Assembly (NCBI GenBank): GCA_002359825.1
Contig: DENY01000001.1
Span: 7,826 to 16,994, forward strand
Direction of reading: 5' to 3'
Source of the DNA: Bacteroidales bacterium UBA2632
GTDB lineage: Bacteria > Bacteroidota > Bacteroidia > Bacteroidales > Dysgonomonadaceae
Length of the DNA stretch: 9,169 nucleotides
A program made the translations under genes and the position numbers. Positions 1-6,216 of this stretch are shown in pieces. Under the pieces are notes generated by a model. The model ran no database searches and was not told the origin of the DNA. It worked only from the letters and a program-made list of their open reading frames with translations. How positions within the stretch are numbered: position 1 is the first letter of the stretch; each line of letters opens with the position of its first letter.

Positions 1-198
1 GTGAACGAAGGGATTTTCGATATAAATGAAATAGCCCCCAACAACAATTTTTGGATCAATAACGAAGGTATTCATTATATCTATAATCAATACGAAATAG
101 CGCCCTATTCTATGGGACCCATAGAAGTAACCATTCCTTACGAAGATATTAAATCAATTATTATACCTGAGAGTATTGCAGGAAACTATCTCGATTAG
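1..198 (+). CDS. C-terminal fragment of a DUF3298 (RsiV-like) domain protein, 5' end outside window
   Basis: Only the last 65 or so residues are present; the frame is open to the window edge, so the GTG at position 1 is probably an internal valine and not the start. The stretch FWINNEGIHYIYNQYEIAPY (residues 17-36), followed by SMGPIEVTIPYEDI, matches the C-terminal signature of DUF3298, in which an aromatic-rich strand is followed by 'YEIAPYxxGxxEVxIPY'. DUF3298 occurs, often with an N-terminal DUF4163 domain, in exported or lipid-anchored proteins of Bacteroidetes and in RsiV-type anti-sigma factors. In the anti-sigma family it binds lysozyme, but most Bacteroidetes members have no known function. 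Signal peptide and N-terminal domain lie upstream and cannot be examined. The family call is from recognised motifs; the cellular role is unknown. Confidence 0.72.
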   Translation: MNEGIFDINEIAPNNNFWINNEGIHYIYNQYEIAPYSMGPIEVTIPYEDIKSIIIPESIAGNYLD

Positions 199-271
199 CT
201 TAGTATCATCATGTAGTGATTTAAACTCTTTCAGTGTTTTTTAGTTGCAAATGGTTACTCAACCTCATATA

Positions 272-299
272 GTTTGATTTCAAAGTAAACAAATCAAAC
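272..299. repeat. 9-bp inverted repeat in the leader region of sufB
   Basis: GTTTGATTT (272-280) and AAATCAAAC (291-299) are perfect reverse complements around a 10-nt spacer. No T tract follows on the plus strand, so it is a weak candidate for a terminator of the upstream gene. Its place about 95-120 bp before the sufB ATG would also suit a regulator-binding site. Function is not established. Confidence 0.35.
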
Positions 300-311
300 A
301 ACTTCACTGTT

Positions 312-355
312 ATTATTGCTCTTATAACGAAATGGTATTCACATATAGCAATAAT
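312..355. repeat. 9-bp inverted repeat, widely spaced, upstream of sufB
   Basis: ATTATTGCT (312-320) and AGCAATAAT (347-355) are perfect reverse complements separated by 26 nt. The right arm ends 36 bp before the sufB start, so the site lies where the promoter and any operator are expected. No convincing TAnnTTTG box could be placed in 199-391. In DNA this AT-rich a 9-bp match could arise by chance. Confidence 0.28.
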
Positions 356-391
356 GTAAAGTAGAATACAACTTAGTAAATATCAAAAATT

Positions 392-1846
392 ATGCAAGAA
401 TCAGATCAAGATAAAATATTAGGAGAATTGACTTCATCCGATTATAAATTCGGGTTTTCAAGCCATGTTGACACTCATTTAATAGATAAAGGTCTCAATG
501 AAGATGTCATAAGACTTATATCTTCTAAAAAAGAAGAGCCCGAATGGTTGTTGGATTACAGATTAAAAGCCTATAGGCATTGGTTGACTATTAAACAACC
601 AGAATGGGCACATCTAAGAATTCCCGAAATAGATTTTCAGGAAATCATATATTATGCCGATCCTCGTGGAAAGAAAGATGGTCCAAAAAGTTTAGATGAA
701 GTAGATCCGGAACTTTTAAAGACATTCGAACGTTTAGGTATTCCTCTCCATGAGCAAATGCAATTGACAAATGTGGCTGTAGATGCCGTTATGGACAGCG
801 TTTCTGTGAAAACAACTTTTCAAGATGTATTGGCAGAAAAAGGTGTCATCTTTGGTTCGTTTAGCGATGCCGTAAAACATCATCCCGACTTGGTGAAGAA
901 ATATCTTGGAACTGTAGTTCCCTATAAAGACAATTTCTATGCTGCACTTAACTCAGCAGTTTTTAGCGATGGGTCTTTTGTATATATACCAAAAGGGGTT
1001 CGCTGTCCTATGGAACTATCCACTTACTTCCGTATAAACGCAGCAAACACGGGTCAGTTTGAACGCACACTCATTGTTGCCGATGACGATTCATATGTAA
1101 GTTATTTGGAAGGATGTACTGCTCCAATGCGTGACGAAAATCAATTGCACGCTGCCATTGTTGAGATTGTAGCTATGGACAATGCAGAAGTAAAATATTC
1201 TACTGTTCAAAATTGGTATCCTGGTAGTAAAGATGGTGTGGGTGGAGTTTTCAATTTTGTTACTAAACGAGGACTATGCAAAGGTGTAAATTCTAAGATA
1301 TCGTGGACTCAAGTAGAAACAGGTTCTGCAATCACTTGGAAGTATCCTTCTTGTATTCTTGCAGGAGATGGCTCTGTTGGAGAGTTTTACTCTGTTGCAG
1401 TAACCAATAATTGGCAACAAGCTGATACGGGTACAAAAATGATTCATATAGGTAAAAACACCAAGAGTCGTATTGTAAGTAAAGGTATTTCGGCCGGGAA
1501 TAGCCAAAACAGTTATAGAGGATTGGTGAAAGTGACTAAGAAAGCAGAAAATGCACGTAATCATTCTCAATGTGATAGTTTATTACTAACTGAACATTGT
1601 GGGGCTCACACATTTCCTTACACCGATATTCAAAATCCTACAGCAGTGTTGGAACATGAAGCCACTACATCAAAGATTAGCGAAGATCAAATATTCTATT
1701 GCAATCAACGAGGTTTAGGACCTGAAGAGGCTATAGGCTTAATTGTAAATGGCTACGTGAAAGAGGTAGTAAATAAACTTCCCATGGAATTTGCGGTAGA
1801 AGCACAAAAATTACTTCAAATAAGTTTGGAAGGTAGTGTGGGATAA
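392..1846 (+). CDS. sufB: Fe-S cluster assembly scaffold protein SufB
   Basis: SufB is the scaffold subunit of the SUF iron-sulfur assembly system. With SufC (ATPase) and SufD it forms the cytoplasmic SufBC2D complex, on which clusters are built from sulfide delivered by SufS. At 484 residues it is close to E. coli SufB (495), and the C-terminal 91 residues align without gaps. Cys394 in the NHSQCDS motif matches E. coli Cys405, the core sulfur-accepting cysteine at the SufB-SufD interface. Glu423 and His422 in LEHEATTSK match the E. coli Glu434 region. The middle part carries the usual beta-helix sequence, including [19 protein letters not shown] and SYLEGCTAP. The ATG at 392 is preceded by an A-rich leader (ATATCAAAAATT), normal for Bacteroidetes, and the N terminus looks complete. 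The gene stands alone: no suf gene precedes it and a terminator follows 33 bp after the stop, so sufC, sufD and sufS must lie elsewhere or be absent. Confidence 0.97.
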   Translation: MQESDQDKILGELTSSDYKFGFSSHVDTHLIDKGLNEDVIRLISSKKEEPEWLLDYRLKAYRHWLTIKQPEWAHLRIPEIDFQEIIYYADPRGKKDGPKSLDEVDPELLKTFERLGIPLHEQMQLTNVAVDAVMDSVSVKTTFQDVLAEKGVIFGSFSDAVKHHPDLVKKYLGTVVPYKDNFYAALNSAVFSDGSFVYIPKGVRCPMELSTYFRINAANTGQFERTLIVADDDSYVSYLEGCTAPMRDENQLHAAIVEIVAMDNAEVKYSTVQNWYPGSKDGVGGVFNFVTKRGLCKGVNSKISWTQVETGSAITWKYPSCILAGDGSVGEFYSVAVTNNWQQADTGTKMIHIGKNTKSRIVSKGISAGNSQNSYRGLVKVTKKAENARNHSQCDSLLLTEHCGAHTFPYTDIQNPTAVLEHEATTSKISEDQIFYCNQRGLGPEEAIGLIVNGYVKEVVNKLPMEFAVEAQKLLQISLEGSVG

Positions 1847-1879
1847 AATATTGATTATGAAATAATCAAACATCAAACC

Positions 1880-1916
1880 AAAAAAACGATTTCTTGTCAT
1901 AAGAAATCGTTTTTTT
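1880..1916. terminator. Bidirectional intrinsic terminator between sufB and ung
   Basis: A 16-bp perfect stem (1880-1895 with 1901-1916) closes a 5-nt loop (GTCAT). The core is ACGATTTCTT / AAGAAATCGT, flanked by a run of A on the left arm and a run of T on the right. RNA from either strand therefore ends in a hairpin with a U tract. It lies 33 bp after the sufB stop and about 55 bp after the ung stop, serving both convergent genes. Confidence 0.9.
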
Positions 1917-1971
1917 GTTTGTATCTATTGTCTACTTGAATTTTGTTGTAGCTGTGTAAAAAAGTTTTACA

Positions 1972-2634
1972 TTACCAATTTATTGGTTGTTTGCCATGCT
2001 CAATCAAATATTCGTTTGTTATGCTAAAATGTTTGCTCCCAAAGAAACCACGATGCGCAGAAAGAGGAGAAGGGTGTGCGGATTTCAACACTAAGTGTCT
2101 ATTCGCATCAATGCTTTTACCCTTTTGTTGAGCATAATTGCCCCAAAGTATAAAAACAATATTATTGCATTCCATTGATAGTATGTCTATTACAGCATCT
2201 GTAAATTGTTCCCAACCTTTTCTCTGATGTGATGCAGCATTATGAGCTCTCACTGTTAGAGTTGCATTCAAAAGAAGCACTCCTTGATGACTCCATCTCT
2301 CCAAATTGCCAGAGTTTGGAATGGTTTTTCCTAAATCTTGTTTTATTTCTTTGTAAATATTGAGAAGTGAAGGAGGTATGCGTACACCATCATTTACAGA
2401 AAAACTCAACCCGTTGGCTTGATCAATATTATGATAGGGATCTTGTCCAATAATTACAACTTTAACCTCGTGGAATGGACATTTATTGAAAGCATTGAAT
2501 ATTAAATTTGCTGGAGGAAATATTTGCTGAGTCCGATATTCTTCTTTAATAAAATTGGTGAGTGTTTTGAAATAAGGTTTTTCAAATTCACTTTGCAATT
2601 TCTCTTTCCAACTATGCTCAATTTCTACTTCCAT
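1972..2634 (-). CDS. ung: Uracil-DNA glycosylase (family 1 UDG)
   Basis: This enzyme removes uracil from DNA after cytosine deamination or dUTP incorporation and starts base excision repair. The 220-residue length is typical of family 1. All diagnostic motifs are visible: the water-activating loop GQDPYH at residues 63-68 with catalytic Asp65, the uracil-binding LLLNATLTVR region with Asn123, and the DNA-intercalation motif HPSPLSAHRGFFG with His187 and Leu191. The last two fall at the same numbers as in the E. coli enzyme. The LWGNYAQQKG segment (163-172) is also conserved. The ATG at 2634 gives a normal N terminus. The gene starts 27 bp after the asnA stop on the same strand with no terminator between, so the two are probably co-transcribed. 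A shared biochemical role with asnA is not evident. Confidence 0.97.
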   Translation of the reverse strand: MEVEIEHSWKEKLQSEFEKPYFKTLTNFIKEEYRTQQIFPPANLIFNAFNKCPFHEVKVVIIGQDPYHNIDQANGLSFSVNDGVRIPPSLLNIYKEIKQDLGKTIPNSGNLERWSHQGVLLLNATLTVRAHNAASHQRKGWEQFTDAVIDILSMECNNIVFILWGNYAQQKGKSIDANRHLVLKSAHPSPLSAHRGFFGSKHFSITNEYLIEHGKQPINW

Positions 2635-2661
2635 AACTGAAGAAATAATCTTAAAGGCTGT

Positions 2662-3699
2662 TTATATCAAGAATATTCCATTTTTACGTGCATTTGCACG
2701 CATCTCTTTGGGCCATATACTTGATTGTATTTCACCAATATGCGCTTTGCGCAAATAGAACATACACAAGCGCGACTGACCAATACCTCCTCCGATACAC
2801 AAGGGAAGCTCGTCGTTTATCAGTTTTTTGTGGAAAAACAAAGACAGTCTATTATTTTGCTCTTTTAGTGCTAACTGTTTTAACAAAGCAGCTTTATCTA
2901 CCCTTATGCCCATAGATGACAGTTCCATACTTTTTTCAAGTACGTTGTTCCATACAAGCAAATCACCATTTAGCCCTATATAATTATCATCATTCGGAGT
3001 GGTCCAATCATCATAATCGGGAGAACGCAAATCATGAGGCTCACCATTTGATAAGTTTGCACCAATTCCTATGATGAATACTGCACCAAATTCTTCGCAA
3101 ATAGCATCTTCTCGTTGTTTAGGGGTTAATGAAGGATATTTTTGCAATAATTCTTCAGCATGTATGAATGTTATTTTTCGCGGGAGAATAGGTTTTATTG
3201 CTGGAAACAATTCAAACACCATATATTCTGTACGAAGCATAGCATCGTATATTCTAACCACAATTTCCTTCAAAAAACTAATTGTTCTTTCTGATTCATC
3301 CACAACAAGTTCCCAATCCCACTGATCTACATACAACGAATGCATATTGCCTAACTCTTCATCAGCTCGAATAGCATTCATATCAGTGTAGATTCCATAT
3401 CCTTTTTCGATTTCATAATCAGCTAAAGTCAATCTTTTCCATTTTGCTAATGAATGGACAATTTCAGCATTCACATTATCCATATCCTTTATCGGAAATT
3501 GAACAGGACGTTCTACACCCGTAAGATCATCATTGATCCCCGTGCCTTGTTCCACAAAAAGAGGAGCTGTTACCCTTCTTAAACGTAATTCTGAAGATAG
3601 ATTTGATTGAAAAAAGTCTTTTATACTTTTTATACCGAGTTCTGTTTGCTTCAAATCGATGATTGGAGAGTAACCCTTGGGTATTGTTAGTTTTGCCAT
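2662..3699 (-). CDS. asnA: Aspartate--ammonia ligase (asparagine synthetase A)
   Basis: AsnA makes asparagine from aspartate, ammonia and ATP through an aspartyl-adenylate; unlike AsnB it uses free ammonia and not glutamine. The fold is that of class II aminoacyl-tRNA synthetases. The protein has 345 residues, against 330 in E. coli. Recognisable stretches are LRRVTAPLFVEQGTGINDDL (40-59), PVQFPIKD (65-72), ADYEIEKGYGIYTDMNAIR (93-111), the substrate-pocket segment SLYVDQWDWE (121-130), NGDLLVWN (244-251) and, near the C terminus, the class II motif GGGIGQSRLCM (303-313), whose Arg310 is expected to contact ATP. No domain is missing. The ATG at 3699 lies about 25 bp inside the transcript predicted from the promoter at 3732-3763. 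It is the first gene of a likely asnA-ung unit. No asnC-like regulator is present in the window. Confidence 0.97.
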   Translation of the reverse strand: MAKLTIPKGYSPIIDLKQTELGIKSIKDFFQSNLSSELRLRRVTAPLFVEQGTGINDDLTGVERPVQFPIKDMDNVNAEIVHSLAKWKRLTLADYEIEKGYGIYTDMNAIRADEELGNMHSLYVDQWDWELVVDESERTISFLKEIVVRIYDAMLRTEYMVFELFPAIKPILPRKITFIHAEELLQKYPSLTPKQREDAICEEFGAVFIIGIGANLSNGEPHDLRSPDYDDWTTPNDDNYIGLNGDLLVWNNVLEKSMELSSMGIRVDKAALLKQLALKEQNNRLSLFFHKKLINDELPLCIGGGIGQSRLCMFYLRKAHIGEIQSSIWPKEMRANARKNGIFLI

Positions 3700-3731
3700 A
3701 GTGAGAATTGTATTATCTTGTTTTTAAACTA

Positions 3732-3763
3732 CAAAAATAGATTGTTTTTTTCAATTTGTCAAA
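3732..3763 (-). promoter_or_regulatory. Bacteroidetes-type promoter for asnA-ung
   Basis: Read on the minus strand, TTTG (3763-3760) is followed after 20 bp by TATTTTTG (3739-3732). This is an exact match to the Bacteroidetes sigma-ABfr consensus TTTG-N19-21-TAnnTTTG. Transcription would begin near 3726, giving a leader of roughly 25 nt before the asnA ATG. It is the best promoter match in the window. Confidence 0.75.
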
Positions 3764-3785
3764 GTATTGCGCAAAAACAATACTT
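3762..3785. repeat. 8-bp inverted repeat abutting the asnA -33 element
   Basis: AAGTATTG (3762-3769) and CAATACTT (3778-3785) are perfect reverse complements around an 8-nt loop, and the inner part includes the palindrome TTGCGCAA (3767-3774). The left arm overlaps the -33 box of the asnA promoter by two bases. It could be an operator for asnA or a weak terminator for the upstream pyrD transcript; no proper U tract follows on the minus strand, which favours the first reading slightly. Confidence 0.4.
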
Positions 3786-3832
3786 AATGATTTACATTTA
3801 CGTTAAAAACAAAATAAATATAAGAATAGTGC

Positions 3833-3859
3833 GCTAAAAGATGACATAAAGTTTTTAGC
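3833..3859 (-). terminator. Weak hairpin across the pyrD stop codon
   Basis: GCTAAAA (3833-3839) pairs with TTTTAGC (3853-3859), around a 13-nt loop. The right arm contains the pyrD stop codon (3855-3857). The stem is short and AT-rich and no clean U tract follows on the minus strand, so termination here is doubtful. It is the only hairpin directly at the pyrD 3' end. Confidence 0.25.
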
Positions 3860-4766
3860 AATTCAAATTCCCAATCAAATCATGAATTGAGTCAATGTTA
3901 TGTCTGTCCAAATACTCTAAAATGCCATCTACTATTTCAACGGAGACGGTTGGATTTATGAAATTGTATGTTCCCACTTGTATAGCACTTGATCCGGCAA
4001 GAATAAATTCTATCGCATCTTTCCAATTACTAATCCCTCCCATGCCAATGATTGGTATCTTTACAGCTTGATATACTTGCCACACCATTCGCAATGCTAT
4101 GGGTTTGATACAAGGTCCAGAAAGTCCTCCTGTGATGGTCGACAATTTAGGTCTACGCTTCTCAGCATCTATTGCCATTCCCAAGAAAGTATTCACGAGA
4201 GAAACACTGTCTGCTCCTTCTGCTTCAACAGCTCTTGCTATTTCAGCAATATCTGTTACATTGGGAGACAATTTCACAATCAAAGTTTTGTCATATACCT
4301 CTCTTACTGCTTTCACTACTTGAGATGCTGATGCACACGAAGTACCAAATGCCATGCCACCTTCTTTTACGTTGGGACACGAAACATTGAGTTCAATAGC
4401 TGGTATTTTATCAAGACCTACTAATGCCTCAGTACACTTAACATAATCTTCTACAGTAGAACCAGATACGTTGACAATTATATTGGTATCGTATTCTTTA
4501 ATCTGCGGATAGATATCAGATACAAAGTAATGTACACCCTTATTCTGCAAGCCAACTGAATTGAGCATCCCTGAAGGCGTCTCGGCCATACGAGGGTAGT
4601 CGTTACCTTGTCTTGGCTCCAATGTAGTGCCTTTCACAAAAATGCCTCCTAAACGGCTTAAATCAATAAAGTCAGTAAACTCTGTGCCGTATCCAAATGT
4701 GCCGGAGGCTGTCATCACTGGATTTTTTAATTCCAGATTTCCTATATTTACTTTTAATCTATCCAT
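3855..4766 (-). CDS. pyrD: Dihydroorotate dehydrogenase B, catalytic subunit (class 1B)
   Basis: This subunit oxidises dihydroorotate to orotate, the fourth step of de novo pyrimidine synthesis, using FMN in a TIM barrel. It is soluble and passes electrons through PyrK to NAD+. The 303-residue length is typical of class 1B. Evidence: the N-terminal [13 protein letters not shown] (15-27), the substrate loop [13 protein letters not shown] (65-77), the active-site motif [14 protein letters not shown] (124-137) whose Cys130 matches the catalytic Cys135 of Lactococcus lactis Pyr[11 protein letters not shown] (164-172), GGLSGP (213-218), and the FMN-phosphate sites GMGGI (241-245) and VGT (264-266). 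Cysteine as catalytic base separates class 1 from the membrane-bound class 2 enzymes, which use serine. The start lies inside the end of pyrK with a 13-bp overlap, implying translational coupling. Confidence 0.97.
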   Translation of the reverse strand: MDRLKVNIGNLELKNPVMTASGTFGYGTEFTDFIDLSRLGGIFVKGTTLEPRQGNDYPRMAETPSGMLNSVGLQNKGVHYFVSDIYPQIKEYDTNIIVNVSGSTVEDYVKCTEALVGLDKIPAIELNVSCPNVKEGGMAFGTSCASASQVVKAVREVYDKTLIVKLSPNVTDIAEIARAVEAEGADSVSLVNTFLGMAIDAEKRRPKLSTITGGLSGPCIKPIALRMVWQVYQAVKIPIIGMGGISNWKDAIEFILAGSSAIQVGTYNFINPTVSVEIVDGILEYLDRHNIDSIHDLIGNLNC

Positions 4767-5533
4767 TGTAGTTCATTAATATTAAAAACTGGTCCTTCAG
4801 TGCATACACAGATATTGCCACGTTCTTTTGTTTTCTCCACACAACATAAGCAAGCACCAAAACCACAGGGCATATGATTCTCTAAAGATGCTTCACAATC
4901 AATATTGTTGTCAGTAGCATATCTGGCTATAGCAATCATCATTGGTTTAGGTCCACACGTATAAATTTTATCAAATTGTTTCTCTTTCAAAATAGGATGA
5001 TGGGTGATCAGTCCTTTTGTTCCCAAACTTCCATCTTCGGTGGTTATATGTACTTCACCCAGTTTTTCAAAGTCTTCTACCTGTGCGATATCTAAAGCTT
5101 TTCTTCCACCTAATAAAAACTCAGGTTGGTGACCTTTTTCTTTGAGACGCTTACCTAAGAAAAGTAATGGAGCTGTTCCAACACCTCCACCAATCAAAAG
5201 TGTTTTTTTATTCGCATCGGGTATTGAAAACGTATTACCTAAAGGGAAAAGAATATCTAATATTTCGCCAACCTTCATCTCGGTAATTTTCTTTGTACCA
5301 CCACCCACACTTTGAATTAAGAGCCACATCTCGTTGGTTTCTTTGTCAACAAAGTTGATAGAAATAGGGCGACGTAAAAAAAGTGTAGCTGAGTCATGAA
5401 TCAATAACTGAACAAACTGACCTGGATCAACTTCTTGTAAAGTTTCACCGTTTAATGGCGAAACTTTCAACAAAAAAGTTTGTTCATTCAAAGCTTCATT
5501 TGAGGTTATTCTAAAATCTAATTTTTGTTTCAT
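4754..5533 (-). CDS. pyrK: Dihydroorotate dehydrogenase B, electron transfer subunit PyrK
   Basis: PyrK joins PyrD in a heterotetramer and carries electrons from its FMN through a [2Fe-2S] cluster and FAD to NAD+. The 259-residue chain shows the expected order. An N-terminal ferredoxin-reductase-like barrel holds the FAD motif RRPIS (54-58) and the GGGT turn (77-80). A Rossmann domain follows with the nucleotide loop GGGVGTAP (115-122) and the YTCGPKPMM motif (191-199). The C-terminal cluster domain has Cys223, Cys228, Cys231 and Cys244 in a C-x4-C-x2-C-x12-C arrangement, inside [11 protein letters not shown] and CVCTEGPVF. Extra cysteines at 230 and 242 are probably not ligands. The gene is first of the pyrK-pyrD pair and overlaps pyrD by 13 bp. 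Its ATG lies 82 bp after the XRE gene on the same strand. Confidence 0.96.
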   Translation of the reverse strand: MKQKLDFRITSNEALNEQTFLLKVSPLNGETLQEVDPGQFVQLLIHDSATLFLRRPISINFVDKETNEMWLLIQSVGGGTKKITEMKVGEILDILFPLGNTFSIPDANKKTLLIGGGVGTAPLLFLGKRLKEKGHQPEFLLGGRKALDIAQVEDFEKLGEVHITTEDGSLGTKGLITHHPILKEKQFDKIYTCGPKPMMIAIARYATDNNIDCEASLENHMPCGFGACLCCVEKTKERGNICVCTEGPVFNINELQWID

Positions 5534-5579
5534 CCGGATATTTAAAAGTATTTTTATGCACAGTCGTTTAGTTGAATTA

Positions 5580-5587
5580 CAAAGTTA
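5580..5587 (-). promoter_or_regulatory. Candidate -7 box for pyrK-pyrD
   Basis: On the minus strand TAACTTTG (5587-5580) matches the TAnnTTTG consensus and would place the start of transcription about 40 nt upstream of the pyrK ATG. No TTTG occurs at the required 19-21 bp farther upstream; that position falls inside the tandem 17-bp repeat. The promoter is therefore only half supported and may depend on an activator. Confidence 0.4.
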
Positions 5588-5591
5588 CAAA

Positions 5592-5625
5592 AAGAAAATC
5601 AATGAGGGAAGAAAATCAATGCGGG
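5592..5625. repeat. Two tandem copies of a 17-bp unit between the XRE gene and pyrK
   Basis: The units AAGAAAATCAATGAGGG (5592-5608) and AAGAAAATCAATGCGGG (5609-5625) are directly adjacent and differ at one base. The second copy contains the XRE stop codon (5616-5618); the first lies just upstream of the pyrK -7 box. It may be a simple slippage duplication, or a pair of direct-repeat binding sites occupying the -33 region of the pyrK promoter. Confidence 0.8.
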
Positions 5626-6065
5626 GTAAAAGTTTCAAAAGTATTATCAGTGTAATAAATAATTATTTGTTTCACTTTCCTATTATTACCCGTAACTTGT
5701 GAAACATGCTGCATATCAGTGAGTTTATCAGTATTTTCAACACCTCTTAAGTCGTTTTCCTTGACATATTCAGAGTGAATCACATTATCTCTTACATTTG
5801 TAGCGCCTGCATCGAATAAACTTCGTTCATTTTTATCTGTAGGTGCAGAAAACCCATCTTTATACATTGAACCTGTACCATTCAACAACCAGTCAGAATT
5901 TATGTAATTCATTTCAGACAATATTTTAGTCACTACATCTAAACTCGGATTATTCCTTCCGTTTAATATATGAGAAATAACAGCTCGGTTAATTTGAAGC
6001 TGATCAGCAAATTTTGCTGGTGATAAATTCTCATTGTCCATTATTTCCTTAATTCTTTCTTTCAT
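5616..6065 (-). CDS. XRE-family helix-turn-helix transcriptional regulator
   Basis: This is a 149-residue DNA-binding protein. Residues 1-55 form an XRE/Cro-type helix-turn-helix domain: helix 2 at about SPAKFADQLQI (15-25), recognition helix at NRAVISHILNG (26-36), then the typical RNNPSLDVVTKIL (37-49). The SDWLLNGTGSMY segment (57-68) is common in Bacteroidetes members, where it follows the domain. Residues 70-130 are polar and probably disordered. The end, VKQIIIYYTDNTFETFTP (131-148), looks like a short beta-hairpin and recurs in Bacteroidetes regulators of this type. There is no S24 peptidase domain, so LexA- or CI-like self-cleavage is not expected. The gene is upstream of pyrK-pyrD on the same strand and next to a cluster of ACAAATGT sites, which suggests autoregulation; whether it also controls pyrK-pyrD is unknown. 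It could be a remnant of a mobile element, but no other such gene is nearby. Confidence 0.88.
   Translation of the reverse strand: MKERIKEIMDNENLSPAKFADQLQINRAVISHILNGRNNPSLDVVTKILSEMNYINSDWLLNGTGSMYKDGFSAPTDKNERSLFDAGATNVRDNVIHSEYVKENDLRGVENTDKLTDMQHVSQVTGNNRKVKQIIIYYTDNTFETFTPH
5794..5801. promoter_or_regulatory. ACATTTGT operator-like site inside the XRE gene
   Basis: TTACATTTGTA (5792-5802) includes an exact ACATTTGT, the same 8-mer that recurs upstream of the gene. Here it encodes Thr-Asn-Val on the minus strand, so it may be coincidence, although repressors can use intragenic auxiliary sites. Confidence 0.25.
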
Positions 6066-6093
6066 AGTGGAAATGTTTAAATAGATAAAATAT

Positions 6094-6216
6094 ATTTGTA
6101 CGCAAATGTGGTATACAAATGTACTAAAGATAATTCACAAATGAAAATGTGACCTCTTCACAAATGTGACGCATAAATGTAAACAGTAAATAAACATTTA
6201 TACATTCACAAATGTA
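6094..6216. promoter_or_regulatory. Cluster of ACA-AA-TGT operator-like sites upstream of the XRE gene
   Basis: The near-palindrome ACAAATGT (arms ACA / TGT around AA) occurs exactly at 6115-6122, 6160-6167 and 6208-6215. One-base variants are at 6102-6109 (GCAAATGT), 6137-6144 (ACAAATGA) and 6173-6180 (ATAAATGT). Further relatives are AAAATGTG (6144-6151), ATTTG (6094-6098, facing CAAAT at 6103-6107) and ACATTTA (6194-6200). Symmetry often extends outward, as in CACAAATGTG (6159-6168). The cluster begins 29 bp upstream of the regulator ATG, where an XRE repressor would bind its own promoter. Binding itself is inferred. Confidence 0.6.
6116..6147 (-). promoter_or_regulatory. Candidate promoter of the XRE gene, overlapping an operator-like site
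   Basis: On the minus strand TACATTTG (6123-6116) fits the TAnnTTTG -7 box. An imperfect TTTT (6147-6144), against the ideal TTTG, lies 20 bp upstream. The start would fall near 6110, leaving a leader of about 45 nt. The -7 box is itself one of the repeated ACAAATGT sites, so a protein bound there would block transcription. Confidence 0.4.

Noticed and set aside
1274..1570. 98-codon open frame antisense to sufB
   Set aside because: It lies fully inside a strongly conserved gene and its translation has no family features; it is a shadow of sufB coding.
6094..6216. CRISPR array or tandem-repeat locus
   Set aside because: The repeats are only about 8 bp with irregular spacing and variable flanks, and no cas genes are present; binding sites explain them better.
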